From Mariniflexile jejuense (GTDB taxonomy: Bacteria > Bacteroidota > Bacteroidia > Flavobacteriales > Flavobacteriaceae), in the NCBI RefSeq assembly GCF_042675665.1, contig NZ_JBHTJI010000001.1, forward strand, positions 1,178,001 through 1,242,000: a DNA stretch of 64,000 nucleotides, read 5' to 3'. Below, piece after piece: positions 17,998 through 26,500 of the stretch (within the stretch, counting starts at the first letter, position 1; each line of letters opens with the position of its first letter). The notes beneath the pieces were generated by a model, which ran no database searches, had not been told where the DNA came from, and saw only the letters and a list, made by a program, of their open reading frames with translations. Both the position numbers and the translations under genes were made by a program.

Positions 17998-18869
17998 ATA
18001 TAGTTATATTATCCAGAAACTCGAATCTCTACTCAACAGACAGGTTGGTTGAAGAAGGCGAAAAAAGAGGTCATAAAATAGAAGTTATAGACCCTTTAAA
18101 ATGCGATATTATTATTGAAAGAGAAAAACCAACCATTTATTATAAAGACCGCTATTTAGATTATGTAGATGCTGTAATTCCTAGAATTGGCGCATCTATA
18201 ACCTTTTACGGTTGCGCAGTAGTGCGTCAATTCGAAATGATGAATGTATTTACTATTGCAACGTCCGATGCGATACAACGTTCCAGAGATAAACTACGTA
18301 GTTTACAGCGCTTAAGTAAAGCAGGTATTGGTATGCCAAAAACCGTTTTTACCAATTACTCGCGTGATGTTGAAGAAGTTATAGAACACGTTGGTGGCGT
18401 ACCTGTAATAATAAAATTATTAGAAGGCACACAAGGTTTAGGCGTTGTTTTAGCTGAAACAAAAAATGCTGCCGAATCGGTTTTAGAAGCTTTTAATGGT
18501 TTGGAAGCTCGTGTAATAGTACAAGAATTTATAAAAGAAGCTAAAGGTGCCGATTTACGAGCTTTGGTTGTAGATGGACAAGTAATTGGTGCCATGAAAC
18601 GCCAAGGAAAAGAAGGTGAATTTCGTTCAAACTTACATCGCGGTGGCACTGCAAACATTATAAAATTAAGCGAAGCCGAATTGCGCTTAGCTACCAATGC
18701 ATCCAAAGTACTAAAATTACCTGTTTGTGGTGTTGATATGCTACAATCGGCTCGTGGACCATTGCTTTTAGAAGTAAATTCTACACCTGGTTTAGAAGGT
18801 ATTGAAGAAGCAACAGGTAAAAACATTGCTAAAAGCATTATCACTTATATAGAACGTAATAGACGTTAG
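17994..18869 (+). CDS. rimK: RimK-type ATP-grasp glutamate ligase
   Basis: 291 residues, typical RimK length. An N-terminal pre-ATP-grasp domain (MNIVILSRNSNLYSTDRL) is followed by an ATP-grasp fold: RSRDKLRSLQRLSKAGIGMP, IIKLLEGTQGLGVVLAE (P-loop-like lysine and glycines), EFIKEAKGADLRALVV, and the metal-binding Glu/Asn in LLEVNSTPGLEGIE. Known RimK enzymes add glutamates to the C-terminus of ribosomal protein S6. S6 as the substrate here is inference from family. Coupled to the protease upstream and 6 bases ahead of the AstE-like deacylase. Confidence 0.94.
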   Translation: MNIVILSRNSNLYSTDRLVEEGEKRGHKIEVIDPLKCDIIIEREKPTIYYKDRYLDYVDAVIPRIGASITFYGCAVVRQFEMMNVFTIATSDAIQRSRDKLRSLQRLSKAGIGMPKTVFTNYSRDVEEVIEHVGGVPVIIKLLEGTQGLGVVLAETKNAAESVLEAFNGLEARVIVQEFIKEAKGADLRALVVDGQVIGAMKRQGKEGEFRSNLHRGGTANIIKLSEAELRLATNASKVLKLPVCGVDMLQSARGPLLLEVNSTPGLEGIEEATGKNIAKSIITYIERNRR

Positions 18870-18875
18870 TTAGAT

Positions 18876-19847
18876 ATGACATTAGTAAATAACATTTTAA
18901 CCATTCTAGACACCAAAATTTACCCAGGCGAAAGTAAAGAAATTGATTTTGATGTTGCCAATTTACATACCTCATCACCTGTAAATGTGCCTATTATTAT
19001 TGAACGTGCAAAAAAACCAGGTCCTATTGTTTTATTTACCGCGGGTATTCATGGAGACGAAGTAAATGGTGTTGAAATTGTTAGGCAACTTATAGCAAAT
19101 GGTATTAATAAACCTAAAATAGGCACCATTATTTGTATTCCTGTTATTAATGTTTTTGGCTTTATAAACTTAAAACGCGAATTTCCTGATGGAAGGGATT
19201 TAAACAGGGTATTTCCAGGCACTGTTGATGGCTCTTTAGCTAGTAGAGTTGCTCACAAACTAGTACATGATATTATACCTTGTGTAGATTGCATTGTCGA
19301 TTTTCATACTGGTGGTTCCGGAAGGTTTAACGCGCCACAAATACGCATTTCTAAAGAAAACAGACACCTAAACGAATTGGCAAAAGTATTCGCCATGCCA
19401 TTTGTTTTGTATTCTAAAAACTTAAATAAATCGTTTAGAAATACCTGTTATAAATTAGGAAAAGCCATGTTACTTTTTGAAGGTGGTAAATCGTTTCACA
19501 TAGACGATAACATTACTAACTACGGTGTAAACGGATCTAAACGTCTTTTAAAACATTTAGGAATGTTAAACTCACAAACTAAAGTTAGTAAACCAAAAAA
19601 AGACACTGTTTTTATTAACGAAAGTAGGTGGCAACGAGCTAGTTTTTCAGGCATGTTTAGAGCCACTATTGCTATTAGTAGTCATGTTAAAAAAGGTGAT
19701 ATTTTAGGATATATTACCGATCCATACGGCAAATTAAACCAAGCCGTAAAAGCGCCAAACGCCGGCTATATTATTAATGTAAACGAATCGCCCATTGTAT
19801 ATCAAGGTGATGCTTTGTTTCATATTTCAACAAAACTTAAAAGATAA
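18876..19847 (+). CDS. Succinylglutamate desuccinylase/aspartoacylase family hydrolase
   Basis: 323 residues of the M14-like zinc deacylase family. The zinc site appears as TAGIHGDEVNGVE (His and Glu) and CIVDFHTGG (His), the substrate arginines in GRDLNRVFPG, and the catalytic Glu in LLFEGGKS. A C-terminal beta domain (about 245-320) contains GYITDPYG. Members remove acyl groups from amino acids or cut acylated peptides. Its tight linkage to rimK suggests it edits or degrades a RimK product rather than serving arginine breakdown, because no ast genes are nearby. That function is inference. Confidence 0.88.
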   Translation: MTLVNNILTILDTKIYPGESKEIDFDVANLHTSSPVNVPIIIERAKKPGPIVLFTAGIHGDEVNGVEIVRQLIANGINKPKIGTIICIPVINVFGFINLKREFPDGRDLNRVFPGTVDGSLASRVAHKLVHDIIPCVDCIVDFHTGGSGRFNAPQIRISKENRHLNELAKVFAMPFVLYSKNLNKSFRNTCYKLGKAMLLFEGGKSFHIDDNITNYGVNGSKRLLKHLGMLNSQTKVSKPKKDTVFINESRWQRASFSGMFRATIAISSHVKKGDILGYITDPYGKLNQAVKAPNAGYIINVNESPIVYQGDALFHISTKLKR

Positions 19848-19852
19848 GAAGT

Positions 19853-20416
19853 ATGCTTAAAGCAGACTTACGAAAAAAATACAAATCGCTTCGTAATACT
19901 TTGTCAATGACTCAAATTGATAATTTAAGTATGGCTATTGCTAACCAAGTTTTGAAATTGCCTATTTGGGAACATTCCTTTTACCACATTTTTTTAGCTA
20001 TTGAAGAGCAAAAAGAAGTAAATACAGATTATATTTTGAATATCCTTTCAGGAAAAGACAAACACATTGTTATTTCTAAAAGTGATTTTGAAACGGGTTT
20101 AATGACAAACTTTCTTTTAACCGATAATACCGTTATTAAAAAGAACAACTACAACATTCCTGAACCTGTTGATAGTATTGAAATTTCAAACGAAAAAATA
20201 AATGTTGTTTTTATACCACTTTTAGCTTTTGATGAAAAAGGAAACCGTGTGGGTTATGGCAAAGGTTTTTACGATCGTTTTTTAGCCAACTGCAAACCTG
20301 AAACCATTAAAATTGGTTTGTCTTTTTTTGAAGCTGAAACTGAAATTAACGATGTTTTTGAAAGTGATATAAGGTTGGATTTTTGCGTGACGCCTGAGAA
20401 TATTTATAGGTTTTGA
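19853..20416 (+). CDS. 5-formyltetrahydrofolate cyclo-ligase
   Basis: 187 residues, normal for the family (also called MTHFS or YgfA). It uses ATP to convert 5-formyl-THF to methenyl-THF, salvaging folate. The N-terminal KADLRKKYKSLRNTLS holds the basic nucleotide-binding residues, and the C-terminal signature FIPLLAFDEKGNRVGYGKGF with YDRFL is complete. It starts 5 bases after the AstE-like gene and so belongs to the same rightward operon. Its stop is only 3 bases from the stop of the convergent restriction enzyme gene, with no terminator hairpin between. Confidence 0.95.
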   Translation: MLKADLRKKYKSLRNTLSMTQIDNLSMAIANQVLKLPIWEHSFYHIFLAIEEQKEVNTDYILNILSGKDKHIVISKSDFETGLMTNFLLTDNTVIKKNNYNIPEPVDSIEISNEKINVVFIPLLAFDEKGNRVGYGKGFYDRFLANCKPETIKIGLSFFEAETEINDVFESDIRLDFCVTPENIYRF

Positions 20417-20419
20417 GTA

Positions 20420-21073
20420 TTATAAATTAGGAAAGACTAATTTAATTTTATCTTTTGTGACTACTTGATTTGTTTCTATTACTTTTATTTCTGGAGATTC
20501 TACTAAATTATACTTCTTTAAATCCAATATTAATCTATTAAAATACTCGCTTGTTGCACAAACAGCACTATCCAAACCAATTACATCGCCAACTTTTTGT
20601 TTTTCATTTACCATTTTTGCATCATCATCTGATAATGTAATTAAAAAACATTGAGAACGCCTATGCACATATTTCATTGCTATAGCTTCTAAATCGGCTT
20701 GTTTATATCTTTCTCTAAATGAAGTTTTAGCACTTAAACATATAGGCCCTCTATCGGTCGTGTAAAACAATAAATCGTAATTAATGTTTGGTACAAAAGC
20801 AACTTTAGCATTTAAATAAATAGGGTAAATTTTTTCTCTAATTAATAATGTAGCTATTATGTATTCAAAAATTTTACCGTTAACTCCTCTTTTTTGTTGA
20901 TCATTTTCTAACTCAACATCTCTTATTTGTAAATACGCATTCCAATACTTTAAAATATATTCACTGGGTTGTAGATATGTAACATCCATAAAAGAAGGAA
21001 ATAGCTTTTCAAATATATTACCAGCTAAAGTATCGTTACCTTTTACAATATCTAAATCTTGAAGTAAACCCAT
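20420..21073 (-). CDS. Putative type II restriction endonuclease
   Basis: 217 residues. I do not recognise a named enzyme. It directly follows a C5-cytosine methyltransferase gene (4-base gap), the usual arrangement for a type II restriction partner. A plausible PD-(D/E)xK-like core is visible: E70 in GKIFEYIIA, D100 in NYDLLFYTT, and S-A-K116 in ICLSAKTSF, where the usual acidic residue before AK is replaced by Ser. The RxRYKQADLEA helix that follows suits a nuclease core. The recognition sequence cannot be read. Base composition is like the neighbours, so any transfer is old or from a similar host. Confidence 0.7.
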   Translation of the reverse strand: MGLLQDLDIVKGNDTLAGNIFEKLFPSFMDVTYLQPSEYILKYWNAYLQIRDVELENDQQKRGVNGKIFEYIIATLLIREKIYPIYLNAKVAFVPNINYDLLFYTTDRGPICLSAKTSFRERYKQADLEAIAMKYVHRRSQCFLITLSDDDAKMVNEKQKVGDVIGLDSAVCATSEYFNRLILDLKKYNLVESPEIKVIETNQVVTKDKIKLVFPNL

Positions 21074-21077
21074 ATTC

Positions 21078-22340
21078 TTAATAATTTAATTTATCAAGTA
21101 TTTTTTTTGCTGTAGCTTGAATAGCTGGTACAGCCACTGAATTACCAAATTGTTTGTATGCCTGCGCATCAGAAACTACTATCCTAAAATTATCCGGAAA
21201 ACCCTGTAATCTAGCCCATTCACGCGGTGTCATTTTTCGAATTCCTTCTCTGTTTACTTCTCCTGTAATATTAGTAACGGGCTTAAAATTTGTAAGTCTT
21301 TTATCTAAAACAAGGTTTCTTTCTCTTCCCATTCCTCCACAAACAACAGCATTTGCTATTCCATCGTTAGGAATTATTTCATAACCGAAGCCATTCCCTT
21401 TATTTTTATGTCTTTCTTTATGATTTTTCAAAGTTTGCATGTAGGTTGTTGATAAATAATATTTTACAGAAACTGCTTTTTCTTCTAAAACATCTTCCAA
21501 TACTACATTGTTGTTAATTGGTTTTGGATACTCAAAACTTTCTATACCTAAATCACTTCTAAAACCAACAATAAAAATTCTTTCTCTGTTTTGTGGCAAC
21601 CCAAACTCTTTCGCATTAACAATACTTGGTTCTGGAACAAAATACCCTAAATCGTTTCTTAAGACATTTAAGATTGTTTCTAAAGTTTTTCCCTTATCAT
21701 GACTCCTAAGTCCTTTTACATTTTCTAAAAAAAAGGCTTTTGGTTGTTTCTTCTTAATAATTTCTGCAACTTCAAAAAAAAGAGTTCCACGTGTATCTTC
21801 AAATCCACCCCTTCTTCCTGCAATTGAAAAAGCTTGACAAGGAAATCCTGCACATAATACATCAAAATCATCAGGAATATAACTCTTTGTTTTTTCTTTT
21901 GTTATATCTCCAAAAGGAATTTCTCCAAAATTAGCTTTATATGTTTGTTTTGAATATTTATCCCATTCGCTTGTAAAAACACATTTTCCACTCAAATTTT
22001 GGAATGCTAACCTAAATCCGCCAATTCCAGCAAAAAGATCTATAAATTTAAACTTAGGATTTTCGGGTGCGAGAAATGGCACAGACTCATTACTTTCAAA
22101 AATTAAATATTGTAGGGTTTCTTCAACAACCTTGTTAGTTATTTGATTAGAAGTATATGATTTTTTAAGAATGTCCTCCACATATAAAAGAGCGTCATTT
22201 TTATAATATTTAGAAACCCCATTCTTGTAATTATGCAAAAAATGTGTAAACGATGAAGCTTTAAAATCGTCTGATTCAAACACTTTTACCTCAAACAGTT
22301 TTTCATCAATATTATGTAGGCTAACTTTCTCTTTTATCAT
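21078..22340 (-). CDS. C5-cytosine DNA methyltransferase (start reassigned)
   Basis: 420 residues from the ATG at 22340. The catalytic motifs occur in canonical order: I FIDLFAGIGGFRLAF, IV GFPCQAFSIAGRRGG (nucleophile Cys), VI FFLENVKGL, VIII QNRERIFIVGF, IX TPREWARLQGFP and X QFGNSVAVPA. Between VIII and IX is a target recognition region of about 115 residues. About 100 residues precede motif I, an unusually long N-terminal extension that may add specificity. A longer frame back to an ATG at 22463 exists, but it overlaps lspA by 35 bases and lies upstream of a -7-like box. The methyltransferase protects host DNA from the nuclease encoded next. Confidence 0.93.
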   Translation of the reverse strand: MIKEKVSLHNIDEKLFEVKVFESDDFKASSFTHFLHNYKNGVSKYYKNDALLYVEDILKKSYTSNQITNKVVEETLQYLIFESNESVPFLAPENPKFKFIDLFAGIGGFRLAFQNLSGKCVFTSEWDKYSKQTYKANFGEIPFGDITKEKTKSYIPDDFDVLCAGFPCQAFSIAGRRGGFEDTRGTLFFEVAEIIKKKQPKAFFLENVKGLRSHDKGKTLETILNVLRNDLGYFVPEPSIVNAKEFGLPQNRERIFIVGFRSDLGIESFEYPKPINNNVVLEDVLEEKAVSVKYYLSTTYMQTLKNHKERHKNKGNGFGYEIIPNDGIANAVVCGGMGRERNLVLDKRLTNFKPVTNITGEVNREGIRKMTPREWARLQGFPDNFRIVVSDAQAYKQFGNSVAVPAIQATAKKILDKLNY

Positions 22341-22423
22341 TACTTCATTATTTAAACCACAAGTTAAAAAAGTTATTATACTATAAAACAACTCATTTTC
22401 TTTTTGTTTACAAATATTATTAA

Positions 22424-22431
22424 CAAAACTA
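22424..22431 (-). promoter_or_regulatory. Candidate -7 element of the restriction-modification genes
   Basis: Minus-strand TAGTTTTG fits TAnnTTTG and overlaps the last codons of lspA. A start from here gives a leader of about 77 bases to the ATG at 22340. The -33 box is not clear. Confidence 0.3.
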
Positions 22432-23049
22432 TTTCTTCGGAAACGCCCTTTTATTAAACACAATAAGCATAATAAATCCAGTACTTATTGCCATATCTGC
22501 AATATTAAAAACGGGTTCGAAAAAATTAAAACGTTTACCACCACCTATTGGAAACCATTGAGGTAAATCGACTTCAAATAAAGGAAAATATAGCATATCT
22601 ACTACTTTTCCGTGTAGTAAGGTATCATAACCACCAGCTTCAGGCAAAAATACTGCTACTTGGTTAAAACTATCATCAAACAAAACGCCATAAAATACAG
22701 AATCTATAATATTACCTAAAGCACCAGCAAATATTAAAGCAATAGCCAGTATTAATATTTTAGACGCTTTCTTTTTAGTGGCATCAAACAACCAATACCC
22801 TATTCCAAAAATGGCAACTATTCTAAAAACAGTTAAAAATATTTTAGCAGAACGCTCGGAAACAAAAGATACGAAATCACTAATTTTTGTTCCCCAAGCC
22901 ATTCCATCGTTTTCTATAAAATAGATTTGGAACCAACTAAATACTTCAATGTTTTCTTGAAGTTTGAAATGTGTTTTTATGTATATTTTACTTATTTGGT
23001 CTATAAGTAAAATGATGATGATTAAGATAATGGATTTTTTTAGTGACAT
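22429..23049 (-). CDS. lspA: Lipoprotein signal peptidase
   Basis: 206 residues. An inner membrane aspartyl protease (signal peptidase II) that cleaves prolipoproteins. Four transmembrane segments are visible, and the two catalytic Asp are in GALGNIIDSVFYG and FNIADMAIS. The protein is about 40 residues longer than the E. coli enzyme because of an extended periplasmic loop between them, as is usual in Bacteroidota. It is third after ileS and the DksA-like gene, but a terminator and a small palindrome lie between the DksA-like gene and lspA. Confidence 0.96.
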   Translation of the reverse strand: MSLKKSIILIIIILLIDQISKIYIKTHFKLQENIEVFSWFQIYFIENDGMAWGTKISDFVSFVSERSAKIFLTVFRIVAIFGIGYWLFDATKKKASKILILAIALIFAGALGNIIDSVFYGVLFDDSFNQVAVFLPEAGGYDTLLHGKVVDMLYFPLFEVDLPQWFPIGGGKRFNFFEPVFNIADMAISTGFIMLIVFNKRAFPKK

Positions 23050-23072
23050 TAAAGCATAAACTTTTTAAGTAG

Positions 23073-23099
23073 TGAATTCCTGCCTACACAGGAATGACA
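23073..23099. repeat. Small palindromic repeat (REP-like)
   Basis: ATTCCTG (23076-23082) and CAGGAAT (23089-23095) form a perfect 7-bp hairpin with a 6-nt loop. Sequences of the type GTCATTCCTG...CAGGAAT are, as I recall, scattered through many flavobacterial genomes. Only this copy lies in the window. Confidence 0.45.
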
Positions 23100-23105
23100 A
23101 ATAAA

Positions 23106-23130
23106 AAACGCCTCAAAAAATGAGACGTTT
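23106..23130 (-). terminator. Intrinsic terminator after the DksA-like gene
   Basis: 10-bp stem with one mismatch (23106-23115 with 23121-23130), followed on the minus strand by a T-run. It lies 24 bases beyond the stop at 23154. Confidence 0.7.
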
Positions 23131-23153
23131 CAAATATATCATTTAAAATAAAA

Positions 23154-23534
23154 TTATTGCATGTTTTTTGCTTCAATACTTAAGGTTGCATGAGGCACTA
23201 ATTTTAAACGCTCTTTAGCAATTAACTTACCAGTAACTCTACATACGCCGTATGTTTTGTTTTCTATTCTAATAAGCGCGTTTTTTAAATCGCGAATAAA
23301 TTTTTCTTGTCTAATAGCTAATTGCGAATTAGACTCTTTGCTCATTACTTCACTACCTTCATCAAACGCTTTAAATGTTGGCGATGTATCATCGGTTCCA
23401 TTATTATGGTCGTTCATGTAGGCACTTTTTATAAGCTCTAGATCGTGTTGTGCTTTATCTATTTTATCTTTTATCAATTCTTTAAATTCTGCTAAGTCTT
23501 TATCAGAATATCTTACATTTAAATCTAAACTCAT
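23154..23534 (-). CDS. TraR/DksA family protein without a complete zinc finger
   Basis: 126 residues. A coiled-coil N-terminal half (about 10-85) with an acidic tip (DEGSEVMSKES) and the family signature RIENKTYGVCRVTGKLIAKE, followed by RLKLVPHATLSI. DksA proteins bind in the secondary channel of RNA polymerase and, with ppGpp, tune transcription. Only one of the four zinc cysteines (C98) is present; the others are Thr or small residues. The domain could still fold without zinc, as reported for Cys-poor DksA paralogues. It lies 4 bases downstream of ileS. Confidence 0.88.
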   Translation of the reverse strand: MSLDLNVRYSDKDLAEFKELIKDKIDKAQHDLELIKSAYMNDHNNGTDDTSPTFKAFDEGSEVMSKESNSQLAIRQEKFIRDLKNALIRIENKTYGVCRVTGKLIAKERLKLVPHATLSIEAKNMQ

Positions 23535-23538
23535 AATT

Positions 23539-26500
23539 TTAATGTTTTTGTATATATAACTTGGTATTTACATCATCAAAGGCAATTTCTATACCATTAT
23601 CTAATTTTTCAATAATTTCAAGTTTTTCGGTTAATGTTTCTGCTTTAATATACGACATATTTGTGTTTATAGCCGTATCAATTTGTTTATCGCTTTGCAA
23701 TTTAACATCAATTCTGTCGGTTACTTCAAAACCTGAATCTTTACGTAAATTTTGAATACGATTTACAAGTTCTCTGGCAACACCTTCCATTCGTAAATCA
23801 TCCGAAATAGTAACATCCAAAGCAACTGTTAAATTTCCTTCGTTTGCTACCAACCAACCTTCAATATCTTGTGATGTAATTTCTACATCATCTAGGGCTA
23901 AAGTTATATTTTTTCCATTAACTTCAATATCCAAAACACCATTTTGTTCTATTTTGTTAATATCTTGTGCTGAAAAGTTAGTAACTAAACTAGCAACTGC
24001 TTTCATATCTTTACCAAAACGAGGTCCTAAAGTTTTAAAATTAGGTTTTATTTGTTTTACCAAAATATCTGAAGCTTCTTCTAGCAGTTCTATTTCTTTA
24101 ACGTTAACTTCGTGTTTTATTAAATCGGAAACCGCTAAAATCTCTTCCTTTTGCTGTTTACTAGTTACAGGAATCATGATTTTTTGAAGTGGTTGACGCA
24201 CTTTAATCTTTTCCTTAGCTCTTAACGATAATACTAAAGATGAAATGGTTTGTGCTGCTTCCATTTTGCTTTCCAAACTCTTATCTACAAGTGAAGCGTC
24301 GTATTTTGGAAATTCAGCTAAATGAACACTTTCAAACGTTTCTTTTTGGGTGGCTGCATTCAAATCTAAATACAATCTATCCATAAAAAACGGAGCGATT
24401 GGCGCGCCTAACTTCGCAATAGTTACCATACAGGTATAAAGTGTTTGGTATGCCGAAATTTTATCTTGTCCATAATCGCCCTTCCAGAAACGTCTTCTAC
24501 ATAAACGCACATACCAGTTACTTAAGTAATCTTGCGTGAAATCTGAAATAGCGCGTGCTGCTTTTGTTGGTTCGTACTCCGCATAAAACGCATCAACTTT
24601 TTTAATTAATGTGTTTAATTCTGAAAGAATCCAACGGTCAATTTCTGGGCGTTCGTTTATAGCAATTTCAGCTTCACTATAATTAAAACTATCAAGGTTT
24701 GCATACAGCTGAAAGAACGAATAGGTATTGTAAAGCGTACCGAAGAATTTACGTTTTACCTCTTCAACACCTTCCAAATCGAATTTTAAATTATCCCAAG
24801 GATTTGCATTTGAAATCATGTACCAACGGGTAGCATCGGCACCATAAGTTGATAATGTTTCAAACGGGTCGATGGCATTCCCTAAACGTTTGGACATTTT
24901 TTGTCCGTTTTTATCCAACACCAATCCGTTTGACACCACATTTTTATACGCAACCGAATCGAAAACCATGGTTCCAATAGCATGCAGTGTATAAAACCAA
25001 CCACGTGTTTGGTCTACACCTTCGGCAATAAAATCGGCTGGATACGATGTTCCTTTATCAATTAAATTCTTGTTTTCAAACGGGTAATGCCATTGTGCAT
25101 ACGGCATTGCACCAGAATCGAACCAAACATCAATTAAATCACTTTCGCGTTTCATTGGTTTTCCTGAAGCTGAAACCAATACAATTTCATCTACAATGTT
25201 TTTATGCAAATCGATTTTCGCATAGTTTTCTTCAGAATTGTTTCCAACTTCAAAATCTTCAAAAATAGCTTTTGAAAGAATACCTGCTGAAACAGCTTTT
25301 TCCATTTCAGATTTTAATTCTTCAACAGAACCGATACAGATTTCCTCTTTACCATCTTCGGTTCTCCAAATTGGTAATGGAATACCCCAGTAACGAGACC
25401 GCGATAAATTCCAATCGTTGGCATTTGCTAACCAGTTCCCAAAACGACCTGTACCAGTTGCTTTTGGCTTCCAGTTGATGGTTTCGTTCAATTCGAACAT
25501 ACGCTCTTTAATATCGGTGACTTTAATAAACCAAGAGTCTAACGGATAGTACAGAATTGGTTTATCGGTTCTCCAGCAGTTTGGATAACTGTGCTTATAT
25601 TTTTCAACCTTAAAGGCTTTGTTTTCTTCTTTTAATTTGATGGCAATTTCAACATCAACTGAACGCTCTGGAGCTTCGCCATCATTATAATATTCATTCT
25701 TCACATATTTACCAGCATATTCGCCCATTTCTGGACGGAATTTACCTTGTAAATCTACAAGAGGCACTAAATTTCCATTTTCATCTTTCACCAACATAGG
25801 TGGCACTTCTGGTGTTGCTTGTTTAGCAACCAAAGCATCGTCGGCACCAAATGTAGGCGCCGTGTGTACGATACCTGTACCATCTTCGGTGGTAACGAAA
25901 TCGCCCGAAATGACTCTAAATGCATTTTCTGGATTATCGTTTGGAAGTGCGTAAGGCAATAATTGTTCGTAGGTGATGCCCACTAAATCTTTACCAATAA
26001 ATTCTTTAACGATGAAAAAAGGAATTTTTTTATCGTTTGTATTATAGCCTGATAATTCCTCTTTTGTTTCAACTTGATTAAACTTTCCTGCAAATTGATA
26101 AGGCACTAATTTTTTTGCCAAAATCACATTGATAGGCTCAAAAGTATATTGATTGAACGTTTTAACCAACACATAGTCGATTTTTGGACCAACGGTTAAT
26201 GCTGTGTTACTTGGCAAGGTCCAAGGTGTAGTTGTCCAAGCTAAAAAACGAATATCGCCTTCGTTTTGTAAAAAATTTGGTAACGATGCTGGTTTTGCTT
26301 TGAATTGCGCAACAATCGTAGTATCCGTTACATCTTGATACGTTCCAGGTTGGTTCAACTCATGCGAGCTTAAACCTGTTCCCGCTTTTGGCGAATACGG
26401 CTGAATGGTATAGCCTTTATACAATAAGTTTTTATTGTAAATTTCTTTTAGCAACCACCAAACACTTTCCATGTATTTTGGTTCGTAGGTAATGTATGGG

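Noticed and set aside
18356..18844. 162-codon open frame on the minus strand opposite rimK
   Set aside because: Rich in Ser/Pro/Thr with no family match, and exactly antisense to a well-conserved ATP-grasp gene.
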